Positions 47,882 through 60,410 are shown, counted from the first letter of the stretch. The stretch: 64,000 nt of DNA from Apostichopus japonicus (GCF_037975245.1 NC_092567.1:12476876-12540875), one strand, 5' to 3'. Notes: a model not told the origin generated them from the letters alone. A program made the numbers and translations.

Positions 47882-48929
47882 AATAAACAAACAGTCCACC
47901 GGTTCCTCCGTCCGTCCCCTCGATTATTAATCTTTTATCTCAGATGAATTTCTTTTCACAATAGATCGGAAAACTAAACTCCTAAATCACCGAAAATATC
48001 TCTTCTTATATATAGCCGGGTTTAATCTCCCGAAAGTTCTTTTCCAGGAATCCTGACGGAAAAACATCGAGAATCATCCATGTCTCGAAGATACGACTGA
48101 TAGTTCAACGTTCATTGGTCGACGATATCCGGTCACCTGCTAAAAATAACTTCCCGTATATTCTGGAAATTTGTGATCGCTAATACCGAATAGCGCCATC
48201 ATTTCTGGTCGCTTCGAGAAAAAAACGCACAAGTTGTCAGTCACGACGTGTGACCTACTTATCACCCTGACCAGCATATACTGAATACACGTACAATGAA
48301 TAAAGTCGTTCGTGACACTTACTTTAATGTTGTGTACGTCATTAGCCAAACACAATGTAAAATGTACATAAATGGAAGATCACTATGCCACCTTACATTA
48401 CATCTCCGAAATACACGTTTTCAAGCGATACTCCTGTTGTTACGAACAACTGGAGTTTCATCTTTTGATGTATAATAAATAATATAATGGACATAAAATA
48501 TAGAAAAAACCTTGCAAAAACATATTTGCGACTGTTTCTTTGACTACGATCCAGGGTTCGCATGAGCCGCGGGAATGTGCGATTCACACAATTTGATTTC
48601 AAATCCCGCATGTCAAAAGTTGCCTAGACGGGATTTCCCGTAATAAATTTCAGCTCTCAACGTGGATTAAACATACATAACGGCTGTGACCGTGTAGCGC
48701 GATTCATCGCTAAAACATTCGCATTGGAATAAACGTTTAGTAAAAGTGCGATTATTTTTGCTTTGTTATCCCGTCTATAAACCATCTCAACATCCCATAA
48801 ATTTCCTTGCCAGTCTTTCCTTCTATTAATAAGTGAATAAAAAAATATAGCAATTTTGAGAATTCCAATATTTACGCATGCACGAACGTATACAGTAGCC
48901 ACAACTATGAGAGGAAAGCACTTGCTATG

Positions 48930-49300
48930 GACTACCAGAGTTAGCTGCTTGATGACATCAAAGACACGTGCACTCGACAAACTATGTTTGCGTAAAATCC
49001 CCACAAATCTCCGACCACATGGTAGCCTAAAATCACAAAGAGTCAACATGGAAATCTAGCCTAACCATCTGTTTATTCGCTTAAATTGTGTCGCAGTTAG
49101 CTGGTACTAAAATATTCACCGAAAACTTTCATAGTGCTGCTATCTTTGACCACATGGTAGTCAACCACCAGCCTAAGTCAATGAGGAAATCTAGCCTAAG
49201 AATCTGCTTATTTGCTCAAATTGTAAGGCAGTTGGCTGGAACTAAACTATGCATGGAATACGTTCATTATAACTGCTATCTTCGACCACATGCTAGCCTA
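48930..49300 (+). repeat. ~130-bp block repeated about three times
   Basis: The blocks share GTTAGCTGGTACTAAA-like starts and (C)GACCACATGGTAGCCTAA-like ends. The latter recurs near 49010, 49148 and 49276 (spacing 139 and 127). Overlapping short frames on both strands are by-products. Confidence 0.65.
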
Positions 49301-51701
49301 ACACCACATCGTGTTTTACACACACGCACATACAAAAAAAGTAGCCATGTATACAATTTTCAATTAGATATTATTACCAATTGTTTGGAAAGTATGTGCT
49401 ATGTTTTAAAGAGGTAATATAATATCGTACGTACACAGTTGCTGCTGCGATGGATTAAAGATTTCAATTTTGAGTAGTTTTCACCGGTATAATATTTTCG
49501 TGTTCAGTGTTGAGTGATTTTATCCACACAGGAAAAAGAACCATTACGAATGGCTAAAACTGGAAATAGTAAGCAATTAAAACAACTATCTATACTACAA
49601 GAAAGTTATTTCATTAAATTAATCTTCCGCATTCGCGTGTCTTGAATAATCAAAACATGAAATCATGAAAGCACTCCCGTAGCAGTTACGAGATCCCATC
49701 CGCCCCCCCCCCCCTCAGAAAACGGGTACCCGTTCTGTGTGTTTTCGATTCGGGTACACGAATGTTCGGTCGGGTACCCAGGTAACCGACTCTGGCCTAG
49801 AATGTTCTTACTCATTAAATAAAAATAATGCTCAAGAGAAAGTTTTCATCCTTCGCTCGGATCATGTTAATTATCACATGCTGCAGGCTATGGTAGTCTC
49901 TTGTGAAAAAAGGAATTATCGTGGTTATTTAAATTAGATACGTGTTTCTTGAGTTTAATGTAAAGGAGCATTTGTCATATCGTCACCAGTATTGTTACCG
50001 AATCTTAACCGTAAACATAGATAGGGACGTGCAGTTAGCTATAGCAGATGGGTAGATCTCAACCGGTAAAACGGGTTATTATTTTATAGAGTGCGCAATG
50101 CAACTATAATACATTTCTAAGATCGGCTGCAAAAGTATCGGCTCGCATTCAAAATCCGGAATCAGAAAATGTAAACAAACAGAAACAAAGAATTGTTGCA
50201 ATGGTATGTTTTATTTCAATTCAACAAGTATTGTAATTGTATACAATTGCTGCTGATATTTCTGTTTAGTTTGTGTTGTAGCTTTGTCACGGCCTTATTG
50301 ATGTTCTGAAAGACAAACCACGACAGAGCAATCAAATGTTTCATTTCTCTGTAGAATAACTCATCTATACTGAGATTCTACCTAAATTCATTATTTTATT
50401 TAATCAATAGTTATGTTAATACACACAAAGCTATCTCCACCCCTCAATATTATTTCTCAGACTCGTACACATTGTACGCTCTTTCACTGTTCTGCGTTTA
50501 AAGGACACATCGAGATTCCCATTGTTCATGGTGGAGTGACGTCACTGCTGATGATGTCATCATTGATCAATCTCAAAGATAGAAGTAGTTAGTGTAAACA
50601 ACGCATTTACCCCGATAATAGTTACTAAATTATCTCGTGATAACAGCTTAGAGAGAGAGATTCATAAAATATGAGGTCAAAGTAACATAAATTTGTGCAG
50701 TACTTAATTAGTTTTCGGAAACGTTGATATTTGGGCTAGTAACTAAGTGTATCAAACTTAAATTTGTATTTTCATTTTCGGACACTCTCATAACATATTA
50801 TTCCCCCCCCCCTTCACACCACCCCACCCTCCTCATTCATATCCACTTTGCAAAGTGAGGTATCCGTGGTCATCTGCACCGTGTTCCTACACATATGCTT
50901 TATCCTTAGTACAGTTTGAAGAATATTAAACAAAAGAACCCTGAGTGTAACACAAACAACCTTCCTTTACCGAACTGGAATGCACTTAGATCCAGCAGTC
51001 CTTCAACATAGAGACTGTTTACGTTGTTATGAAAATGTTTTGTTTATTCTTTTACGTACATAATATAACTTTAAATTTCTATTAAACAAATTCCCTTTTC
51101 TTCTTTTGACAATTTTTTTTTTTAGCAGTGTTTAAGTATGGCTCTCGTGATTTGTGATGACGTCACTGATGTTTATTGTTCTCTGATCCGTTCATCGTCT
51201 CATGGATTATTAGTTTTAATCTGAGCATCGAATTCTCGACTATCCTAATTTGGTTTCTTAATTTAGTCCAATATTCTATTTGAAAGGGAGCATATGCTTT
51301 CATATAGGATAATTGTATAATTGATCAGATATGTTAATGAGATGATAACAATTCTAACTTAATTAATTCTAACTTAATTAATTAATGTTATAACTAATCC
51401 CATAATAGTTGTAAACTGATCAGGTATACAACCGAGATGATAATGATAGTAAACTGATCGGTAGTCTTACTAATATATAAGGGTTGTTAGCTGATCAGCT
51501 ATATTACTGATATGATCATGATAGTAAACTAATAAGATCAAACTTAAGGAATCAACTAGATTGATTACTTAGCTAATATGAAGTTATCATTGAGAGCCAA
51601 CATAAATCTCGTGAATATAATGTTTATGATTTCATTCCAGACCAACAATGATTTAGTATGCACTTATCATTTACATATCTCTCTTTTATGTTTTTCATCA
51701 G

Positions 51702-51763
51702 TTTGGAATAAAATCGACTTTGGCAGGTCTCGTCGTCTAAATCTACAAACCGGTCAATGGCAG
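51702..51763 (+). CDS. NLR-like gene, small C-terminal exon
   Basis: The acceptor TTATGTTTTTCATCAG ends at 51701 and the donor GTAAAG starts at 51764. The 62-nt exon enters in phase 1, completing the G left by the exon at 45521 to GTT, and ends in phase 0. It encodes WNKIDFGRSRRLNLQTGQWQ, a short basic and aromatic segment following the LRR. The LQTGQW stretch resembles C-terminal tails seen in echinoderm NLRs, but this is recalled and not checked. Confidence 0.55.
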
Positions 51764-52390
51764 GTAAAGAGTTTCATCACCTTTCATTCAGCTATTGCTC
51801 ATAATGCAAATCTGGTCAGCTTGTTTGCGTTATGCTGCCCTAGCACTGTTTTCAGTTCCCAGTCAGTAAAAATAAATCAATATAGTGATACATTATCTAT
51901 AAAGGTTACGTGTTGCTGGTAATATTTGAAGTTTCCATGTAAAGAAAGAACTTTCAGACACCTACCCGCTCCTACTTCCAAGGGGGTAAGGGGAGGGGTA
52001 TGGGGGTTGTGGAGAGATCCAATGGAATCCTGCGTGCAAACATGATCTAAATAATATCATTCAGCGTTCAGTTCTATATTGACACACCCGTACAATGTCC
52101 ATGTCAGTTTGATATTGCAAACATATAGTTATAGCTAAAAGATTGACTTTTGGACAGGTTTGCTATATATTGTACAATCGTTTTTGACACATGCTGTTTT
52201 ATTATTATTCGAGGTTGTGAATTTGCATCCAATAAACTTCACGTTCATTCTGAGATGAAACAGTAGAATGTTATAAATCATATTGAACAGGTATGTTCTT
52301 GTCATTTCTTTGTAATTTTTCATCATAACACATAACAACAGTCGTAACAGTCCGTTTAACTGACCATTTATCTTAGTGTAGCAGCTCCCT

Positions 52391-52719
52391 ACGAAAGCGT
52401 AGAAGGGCCATGGTGATGAAAGAGAATAAAACTCGTCAAAATGACAAAATTCAGAAAATTGACGTTTTGCCGAGTCTAACAACTCGTCAAAATAACAAAA
52501 GTTCTGAAAATTGACATTTTGCCGAGATACTGCACAATAAGTCGTCAAAATGACAAAATTTTGAAAATTGACGTTTTGATGAGTTACTGTATCTCGCCAA
52601 AACGTCAATTTTCAGATTTTTGTCATTTTGACGTCTTGTTGCATCTCGGCAAATTTAATAATTTTGTCGTTTTGACGAGTTTGTTTTCTTTCATCACCAT
52701 GTTCCTTCTACGCTTCCGT
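52391..52719. mobile_element. Palindromic MITE with 8-bp TSD
   Basis: The ends ACGAAAGCGTAGAAGG and CCTTCTACGCTTCCGT are inverted repeats (15 of 16). Identical 8-bp flanks AGCTCCCT sit at 52383-52390 and 52720-52727. The interior is a series of ~60-75-bp units of the form CTCGTCAAAATGACAAAATT...GAAAATTGACGTTTTG, in direct order on the left and inverted on the right. The whole 329 bp can fold back. It is non-coding; the NVNFQNF-type frames are artefacts. The superfamily is not assigned. Confidence 0.9.
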
Positions 52720-52727
52720 AGCTCCCT

Positions 52728-54234
52728 GGTTTAAACTAGTCATGTTTAGGTTTTTTAGTTGTTTCTGATGGTGTGAGACGTGGGTCTTCCATGCATCACT
52801 TTAACACTAACAGATATATTACTTTAAATTGTTGGTCTTGATTCATGTAATTACTGATCAAACTAAATGTAACCATTTCTATGGTACTTTGCGAATTGGT
52901 CAAATGCACAGGATGGAGGTGGGGAAAATTTAGAAGTTTGTATTAGGAACAGATGTATGTGGAATATGACTCCTAAAAACTTATTCTAAGTTGATTTCTA
53001 TACTTTCTTAATGTTTAACTCAACTAATGTTGAGAATTAAGTCAATGCGTAAACGTTTTGATAAAATTAAATAAAGCTGCATGCTACGTAATAGGTTGAC
53101 CAATCCATATAATAATCACACATAACTGGATACTCCTGAAACAAACTAAGAGATCTAGGTATGTTGTTACAACCACATGACTGCTACCTATACTAGTGAG
53201 GTATTTATCGTTTAATTAGATTGAGAAAATAGTTTGTCCCATACAACATGTCCAATACAACAATCATTAAATGTGACTCAGTTCTGGTACTTTGAGTTGT
53301 AATAGGATTTAAGGGATCCATATTGATTACATTTCATTATTTATTTAGATTAATGTATATATATATATATTCGTGACTGATATGAATGTGTGGGTCCTAG
53401 CAAGCCTATATGTGAAAGGATGTATCTGAGTTTAACTTGAAACTAAGAAACAAATGGATTTTAGGTAAGTTTCATCAACTTGATGTACTTTAACTTACTA
53501 GGAATATTAAAGGAGAGGTGACTACTTAAAAAGTTTAACTAAAAGATTAAATTTAAGGTTCTTATTTCATTTTCAAGAAACGTCGTTTTGTACCATTTTC
53601 TGTATGTACAGTACTATGAGTAAGCAGCAGCATTTTGATACAAAAAAGTCAACAGTGAATCTGAAGTTATAGTGGTTTTAAAATAATTGTAGATTTTGTC
53701 TTTTGAATAACTGCTAAATATATATATATATTTAACATTACCTCGTAGGACCTTGGGCCCGAGTGGAAGGAGAGGGGGGGGGTGTTCAAAGTACCTGGTA
53801 ATGTGGTTGATTTTGTAAAATTGTGCACCCGGCAAATTGACTAATGTTGTATCTTCATAATTATATTGAAGTGCTGACGATAATATAATGCAACATCCGG
53901 GCCTTGTATCCTCACATGGTACCTATTGTTGTTAATACTCTTTCCATCAGAACCATTCAATATGTCTGTATCTTATAGAATGAGAATCACTCTGATGTGG
54001 TAGAGTCAAATTATTCCTTATCCCCGAGCCGAGTCCGAGATCACTTGGTTCGAGTATGGTACTTTCGAGTCTGAACAGAGTTCCATAGAGTATATGAGCA
54101 ACCCAAACCAAATCCAGCCAATACATAGAGACACAGCAATGACGAGCTCACGCGTTTACTGCTAATACTAATCTAACAGACACACAGGGCGTATCGGTTA
54201 CATAAAGTCACTCTAAATATTCCTAAATTTACAG
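52728..54234. other. NLR intron; no exon recognised
   Basis: AT-rich sequence with a short TA run at 53347-53370 and another at 53719-53730. No supported feature. Confidence 0.45.
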
Positions 54235-54338
54235 GCCGCCGCTTCCTGGTCTAAATGTTCATTGCCAGAAAGAGTGAACTATTGGAAAACTGATTATGTG
54301 CACATGTACAAACTATCAATTAAACATACACGAACAAG
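54235..54338 (+). CDS. Candidate NLR 3' exon (model 1)
   Basis: The acceptor CCTAAATTTACAG ends at 54234 and the donor GTAAAT starts at 54339. The exon is 104 nt and open in phase 0, matching the exon that ends at 51763, and leaves in phase 2. It encodes SWSKCSLPERVNYWKTDYVH and more. Support is only splice signals and phase. If it is skipped, the next exon is read in another frame (model 2). Confidence 0.3.
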
Positions 54339-54713
54339 GTAAATTTAGAAATAAGCAATCTGTGCAGGGTTTATTATATTGCATGATTTTGTTTTCAATA
54401 TTAACAGATCTAGACTAGTCTATTTAATTCTCCACTTGTGTCTCGAAATGTATGTGTTCATCATACAACTGAATTGCCTTAACTGTCATGGATTTCTCTT
54501 CACGATCAGCAATACTATATAAACAGAATATCTAAGACGAATGGAGATGCGATGGGGTTGTGGGGGGGGGGTGAAGGGGGTAACTAATATGATGCTTTGT
54601 GGGCTAAACAATATTTGCTTTATATTTGCCATTACATCGATCAAACCACGATGTTCTGGGGTCTATCTTTGAATACTGACCTCTTTTCCCTTCTCGTGAG
54701 AAGTTCATCATTA

Positions 54714-54741
54714 TGACGTCACTCGGTGTTTAATGACGTCA
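54714..54741. promoter_or_regulatory. Two CRE-type octamers 20 bp apart
   Basis: TGACGTCA occurs at 54714-54721 and 54734-54741, each inside ATGACGTCACTC(A/G)GTGTTT, with a partial third copy (GATGACGG). This is a short local duplication inside an NLR intron. A regulatory role is inferred only from the bZIP core motif. Confidence 0.4.
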
Positions 54742-55022
54742 CTCAGTGTTTGATGACGGGTTTAAAACTAACTATGTCTTCCCTTTAAAGCTGATGTTGA
54801 TATTCATGTTATTAAGTCCGTGTATCTTACAATGACAAGTCTGTCTCCTTTATTGACTTTAGGGTGTTCAATGTAGATGTGCGTTTACCTGCCAGGAATA
54901 GTTTACTGTGATATTTCTGAAGATATATCATTCTAACTTATTTAGTTTTTGCTTCGCCATGTTATATTTTTCTGAAATTCAATTTCAAAATCTCATGAAT
55001 ATAATATTTCTTTTCCTTTCAG

Positions 55023-55058
55023 GCCTGTGACTTCAAGGGCAATCTACTTAGAGGAGAG
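55023..55058 (+). CDS. Candidate 36-nt NLR microexon
   Basis: The acceptor TTTCTTTTCCTTTCAG ends at 55022 (strong pyrimidine tract) and the consensus donor GTAAGA starts at 55059. The exon is open in two frames. Joined directly to the exon ending at 51763 it reads ACDFKGNLLRGE in phase 0. Joined after 54338 it reads PVTSRAIYLEE in phase 2. The good splice sites support an exon, but the frame used is undecided. Confidence 0.4.
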
Positions 55059-57494
55059 GTAAGAAAGACATAGATTATTGTGTCTGTTAATTGTTAACGG
55101 TAACTTTAATAACAGACAAAGAGGTATTAATTAATATGAAACGGAAATTAAAAGAAAGAGTATTAGACTTTGTTTCTTATCAGGGGGAAAGATTTATAAT
55201 TGTCGTGTATTCAACAGGGAATTCAGATAGGGCAGTTACAAGTTTATATCTCGTAATGATGATAGCACTGTTCTCAATGTCAAGTTTGGATGCGGCCTAA
55301 ATATTCTTCCTTCTGCGCACAACTCAGAGAAATTGTAAAAAAAAAAACGGATAGACATTTAAATACTAGATGGGTTAGTCAGATGTTCTGGTGTGTTACA
55401 ATCTAAAAACATAATTATTAAAATTCAGCTGCCAACCACTCCCCCCCCCCCCCCCCACCACTGAATGCTTAGTGATTATTTCATTTCACTCTGCTGATGT
55501 GCATAGGCTATCATTATTCGTTACTATGTTCAAAACGTATCAAAGAAACAATTTTTAATTTTCTTATAGTAAATCCTCTGTTCTTTCATTTCTTCGCGAA
55601 GCAACTTTTCACAGGTTATTGACTGTGAAAGGAATGTTTGTTAAATAAAAAAAATATATATATATACACATTATTAAATGTCAGAAGACGATTCAACAGT
55701 GTTACCATAGTGTAACAAATTTCTCTACACACAAATAAAACTGCTAATTCTAAAAGTCTATACTCAAATCTCCCAAAAATCTCTACTCAGGTATTCTCTA
55801 CTCCGGTATTCTTTGATAATATGAGGTCATTAGAATCATTCTCCAAGGTCGGGGAAGGGTTGGGAATGGCTAAGGAGGAGCTGAGCTTCTCACATAAATT
55901 CGGTAAACGTAGCAATAAAGTGTGCATGTAAGCATCATCACATACCCGTCAAACAGGAACACATTAATTAATGAAATTGAAGAGATAAACTAGTCCGCTC
56001 TATTGGTATTGTGAGTACCCAGATTACTGGGCTGCGAGGGTATTCGTTGAGTTATATCATCATTAATATTCATTGTGATACTAGAGCGTCTACTGTGGCA
56101 TGAAATGACTAACTCGAAGTAGAAACCATTCACTGCGGAATGTAAGCAAACCAAGCTGTTAATTGTTATACCAAATATTAGGAAATTAGAAACAATATAA
56201 AATATTAATGTTTTAGTATCTGAGGGATCACGTGCATCAGGTAAGTTACAATGAGGGTCTCTTTAGACCAAACCGACATGATAGCAACGGCGTAGGTATT
56301 TAATAAAGATGAACTTACGTGGATGTGAGGTGACTCCTCAACATTTCCAACAAAATGTCAAAAGTAAGGCATCATTCCATTTTATTTTCCAATACTCGGC
56401 ATTTAATTTTTAAATATTCAATATAAACATTAACATAACTTGATATAAACAACATAACATCTCTGAATGACATCCAGTACAATTTGTCATTGTTATGTTT
56501 CACACTGAGTTTTGGTTTACATTGAAGGAACTGAACTAATGGTCTGTATATTAGACTTGAAAGTCCAGTCATTTATATTGATGAGCCTCAGATGTTATCT
56601 CAGCGCTCATATTATACGAGGATGAGATATTCTGTTGAGCATTTGAAGCTTATGATGTTATCTCAGTTGACATAACTGTCATAAAATGTGCAATAGAGTT
56701 AAATTTACTATTCATGGAGTAAATCAGATATTGAACGCTGTCCGAAAATATTAAGTTGGGTGGTGTTTTGTGTTATTATATGGTAATCTGTTTAAGTCGC
56801 TCAACTTTTATAAAGTTCTCACAAATCGACTCTCTGCTGAGTTGTTTAGAATCTCTGTATATACGTTAAAACTAATGTTTGGTTTCTCCTTTTGTCACAT
56901 ATTGATACCTTTAATGTTGAAGAGTAGAGACAACACACATATTACATAACATCTAGTCATTACACCCATCAGTCAGAGGGAACACATGTAGTGTATAATT
57001 AAATCATTAGTATCAACTGAGATCAAAATGTCAACAATATTTCAAATTAATACGATGAATTATACTGAATATTTCATAGCAATAAATTAAATGTCAAAAT
57101 GAGATCAGTACAGAAATCCATTCCCGTTACTACTTCTACTACTATGTAAATAGAGGGCGTCTGGCTAAACAAAACAAAAGCTTTATTTATTCACTGAATC
57201 GATCTGGAGATGCATTACTACCTGTACCTCTGGCGGGAGTCTGTTACAAGTAATGGCCATCACTATTTTTCTGTAATAGCAGTTGTAGTAAATTGCATAC
57301 CCAATAGTTGAACGTTTTACATCAAAAAGTGTATTGAAATATAACAAAGTTAGGATACTCCCTACAAACTCTTGTAAGTAAGAAGAAGATCGGACAATAG
57401 TTTGAAGAAGGCAATGAAGGTAATCCGAAGCTTTCTCTCGAATCATCCTGTTAGAATGGAAAAATGGAATTTCTTTTCTTTTCTTTTTTGTCAG

Positions 57495-57546
57495 GATGCA
57501 GCACAGAATCGGAGAAGGTCTAGAAAAAAAAACACAGTCTCGTGAG
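57495..57546 (+). CDS. Candidate NLR 3' exon, frame-dependent stop
   Basis: The acceptor TTTCTTTTTTGTCAG ends at 57494 and a donor GTTAGT starts at 57547. In the frame of model 2 it encodes DAAQNRRRSRKKNTVS and ends at TGA 57543-57545, which would terminate the protein with a basic tail. In the frame of model 1 it has no stop, encodes RIGEGLEKKTQSRE and continues to the exon at 60508. Confidence 0.38.
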
Positions 57547-57806
57547 GTTAGTAAGGAATATCACAGCTGAATTAGACTCGCTGTAATGATCAAATGTTTT
57601 ATTTTCGATGAGATTTGTTGTAACAAACAGACTGCACACTTACATATAAGAAATAGAAAATCTGATTCGCTACTTGAGGGGAAGGGGGGACGCAGGGAGG
57701 TATTATCTCATAACGTAATTTACATTGAGCTCTGAATATACTGACAGGACTGAAACGTTAATATGCATAATTGGTAAACATCTTCTATAAGCAGTGCTGA
57801 CAAACG

Positions 57807-58904
57807 CAGTGGCGGCGGAACCGGGGGGGCTTGGGGGGGGTTCAGCCCCCCAATAAAAAAGTTGAGGGGGCAAATGCATGATAAGCCCCCCCAATATTTA
57901 CCAAGGCTCCGAAACGTGCATCTGCCCATTTTTCAATGCATACTTGTCGATCTGTCCGATGCACACGTATACTCTATAGGTGTAATAATTTTGGTAATTG
58001 CTGGGGGACCCTCGGCCCGTCCCCTGGCTATAGACCACATTGTCACCCCAACCGCGTCTTCACGCGGTTGGAAGCAGTGAAAAGTGGAAGCAGTGAGTGT
58101 GAGTACCGGTAAGCGTAACACAACTTCGTCTTAGGCCAATGACTTGCCTCATTTCAGCCAGTTCTCCAACATCCCCTTACTTAGTGGCGGAGCGTCCATA
58201 TATACAGTCAGGGGGCGGATGCCCCCCCCCCCCTGACGGACTCAAATGGACTGCTGGCGCCCTTTTCAGCTTTTCACTACTTTTTACTTATTCGCGATTT
58301 TTGACTATTTTATTGCGCTTTCATATACCTATTGACATTTGTCATATTCTGTTGATTTAATTTTCCGACAAAATGGCGACGACACCTATTTATTCTCCGT
58401 TTATCTGCAAATTAGCAAGGCCCCGGAAAGGGTCATTTCCTGCAATCTAGGGAGTATCTTTACTCAAAAATTTTCTGTACGCTCCGCGCCAACCTGTGGT
58501 GGCGCTCCGCTTAGATAGTGTCGAAAGCGCCCCTACAGACCATTCTTGCCCTCCCTGACCAATACTCTAGCTCCGCCACTGCCCTTACTACACTCAAAAA
58601 CATCTTTGCGAGTACACTACGAGTAATAGCTACTCTCTTAAAAACCATCGAATATACAAATTACAATGTTTTTACAGACTTTTACGTGCAATCTGAGAAA
58701 TTGCAGGCTTGAGACCCATATTTTAGGGCTGGGTATTCGCAGCATAAAACACTCGGAAAGTGCCGTTTCCGGCCATCTGGGGGTTTGAAAAAACCCAAAA
58801 TTTTCTTGTACGCTCCGCGCCAACCGATGGTGGCGCTCCGCTTAGATAGTCTCCACACATTAGCCCCCCCCCCCCCCAATAATTTTTCCGTTCCGCCGCA
58901 CCTG
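57807..58904. mobile_element. hAT-like MITE (outer element) carrying a nested MITE
   Basis: The ends CAGTGGCGGCGGAAC and GTTCCGCCGCACCTG are inverted repeats (13 of 15). Exact 8-bp flanks GACAAACG lie at 57799-57806 and 58905-58912. Removing the inner element and one copy of its duplicated target leaves about 690 bp. Both ends carry long C or G runs. The subterminal core motif is at 58808-58849. No transposase is encoded. Confidence 0.92.
58182..58581. mobile_element. hAT-like MITE nested in the 57807-58904 element
   Basis: The ends (T)AGTGGCGGAGC and GCTCCGCCACTG are inverted repeats, with only the outermost C changed to T at the left. Exact 8-bp flanks CCCTTACT lie at 58174-58181 and 58582-58589. 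It is the same family as 6423-6797 and the more complete copy (400 bp). The core motif is at 58477-58518. Confidence 0.95.
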
Positions 58905-59049
58905 GACAAACGTATCACTCAAGACAACTATCTCTGTTTCTCACTGATAAGGTCTGAATAGGAAAAAGGAAAGAAAAAGGGGAAATACCTCTCCGGGATC
59001 AAACTTGTTTTAAACCATTATTGGTTAGGTGGTTTTAAATAATATGACA

Positions 59050-60410
59050 GCAGATAATAAATATCAGTCTGTGTAGCAGGTGATGCCTGTTATTCTGTGT
59101 AGCAGGGATCTCCATCAGTATGTGTAGCAGGTGAAGCCTGTTATTCTGTGTAGCAGGGATCTCTGTCAGTATGTGTAGCAGGTGATTCCTGTCATTCTGT
59201 GTAGCAGGAATCTCTGTCAGTATGTGTAGCAGGTGATACCTGTTTTTATGTGTAGCAGGGATCTCCATCAGTATGTGTAGTAGGTGAAGCCTGTTATTCT
59301 GTGTAGCAGGGATCTCTGTCAGTATGTGTAGCAGGTGATTCCTGTCATTCTGTGTAGCAGGAATCTCTGTCAGTATGTGTAGCAGGTGATACCTGTTATT
59401 ATGTGTAGCAGGGATCTCTGTCAGTATGTGTAGCAAGTGATGCCTGTTATTATGTGTAGCAGGGATCTCTGTCAGTATGTGTAGCAGGTGATTCCTGTTA
59501 TTCTATGTGGCAAGGATCTCTGTCAGTATGTGTAGTAGGTGATGCCTGTTATTTTGTGTAGCAGGGATCTCTGTCAGTATGTGTAGCAGGTGATTCCTGT
59601 CATTCTGTGTAGCAGGAATCTCTGTCAGTATGTGTAGCAGGTGATACCTGTTATTATGTGTAGCAGGGATCTCTGTCAGTATGTGTAGCAAGTGATGCCT
59701 GTTATTATGTGTAGCAGGGATCTCTGTCAGTATGTGTAGCAGGTGATTCCTGTTATTCTATGTGGCAAGGATCTCTGTCAGTATGTGTAGTAGGTGATGC
59801 CTGTTATTTTGTGTAGCAGGGATCTCTGTCAGTATGTGTAGCAAGTGATGCCTGTTATTTTGTGTAGCAGGGATCTCTGTCAGTATGCGTAGCAGGTGAT
59901 TCCTGTTATTCTATGTGGCAGGGATCTCCGTCAGTCTGTGTAGCAGGTGATGCCTGAACATTATAAAGTGTAGCAGGGATCTCGGTCACTATGTGTAGCA
60001 GGTGGTGCCTGTAAATATGTGTAGCCGGGATCTCTGTCAGTATGTGTAGCAGGTGGTGCCTGTTATTATGTGTAGCAGAGAACTCTCTCTCAATATGTGT
60101 AGCAGGTGATGCCTGAACATTATTATGTATAGCAGAGATCTCTGTCAGTATGTGTAGCAGGTGATGCCTGTTATTATGTGTAGCAGGGATCTCGGTCACT
60201 AGGTGTAGCAGGTGGTTCCTGTTATTATGTGTAGCAGGATCTCTGTCAGTATGTGTAACAAGTGATGCCTGTTATTCTGTGTAGCAGGGATCTCTGTCAG
60301 TATATGTAGCAAGTGATGCCTGTTATTATGTGAAGCAGGGATTTCTGTCAGTATGTGTAGCAGTTGATGCCTGTTATTCTGTGTAGCAGGCAGTATGTGA
60401 AACAGGTGAC
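59050..60410. repeat. 51-bp minisatellite, about 26 units
   Basis: Units read CAGTATGTGTAGCAGGTGAT then GCCTGTTATTCTGTGTAGCA then GGGATCTCTGT. A five-unit block (255 bp) is repeated almost exactly at 59487-59741 and from 59742. Because 51 is a multiple of three, the minus strand shows long frames of the HILTEIPATQNNR type, but no start, splice or stop pattern suggests a gene. The array lies in the last intron of NLR model 1. Confidence 0.95.

Larger units (their letters stand above)
45522..51701. other. NLR intron (~6.2 kb)
   Basis: AT-rich with homopolymer C/G patches near 45970, 46160, 46465 and 49700. Contains a dispersed-repeat-like block at 46710-46890, a GC-rich minus-strand exon-like segment (47650-47880, separate entry), a ~130-bp triplicated block (48930-49300, separate entry) and TGACGTCA sites at 50537 and 51158. 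No further NLR exon was recognised. Confidence 0.45.

Noticed and set aside
52135-52608. 157-codon minus-strand frame with NVNFQNF repeats
   Set aside because: It lies largely in the palindromic MITE at 52391-52719.
59035-60199. Minus-strand frames of HILTEIPATQNNR repeats, and a possible CRISPR-like array
   Set aside because: The period of 51 bp keeps the frame open by itself. There are no unique spacers between conserved repeats, and the genome is eukaryotic, so this is a minisatellite.
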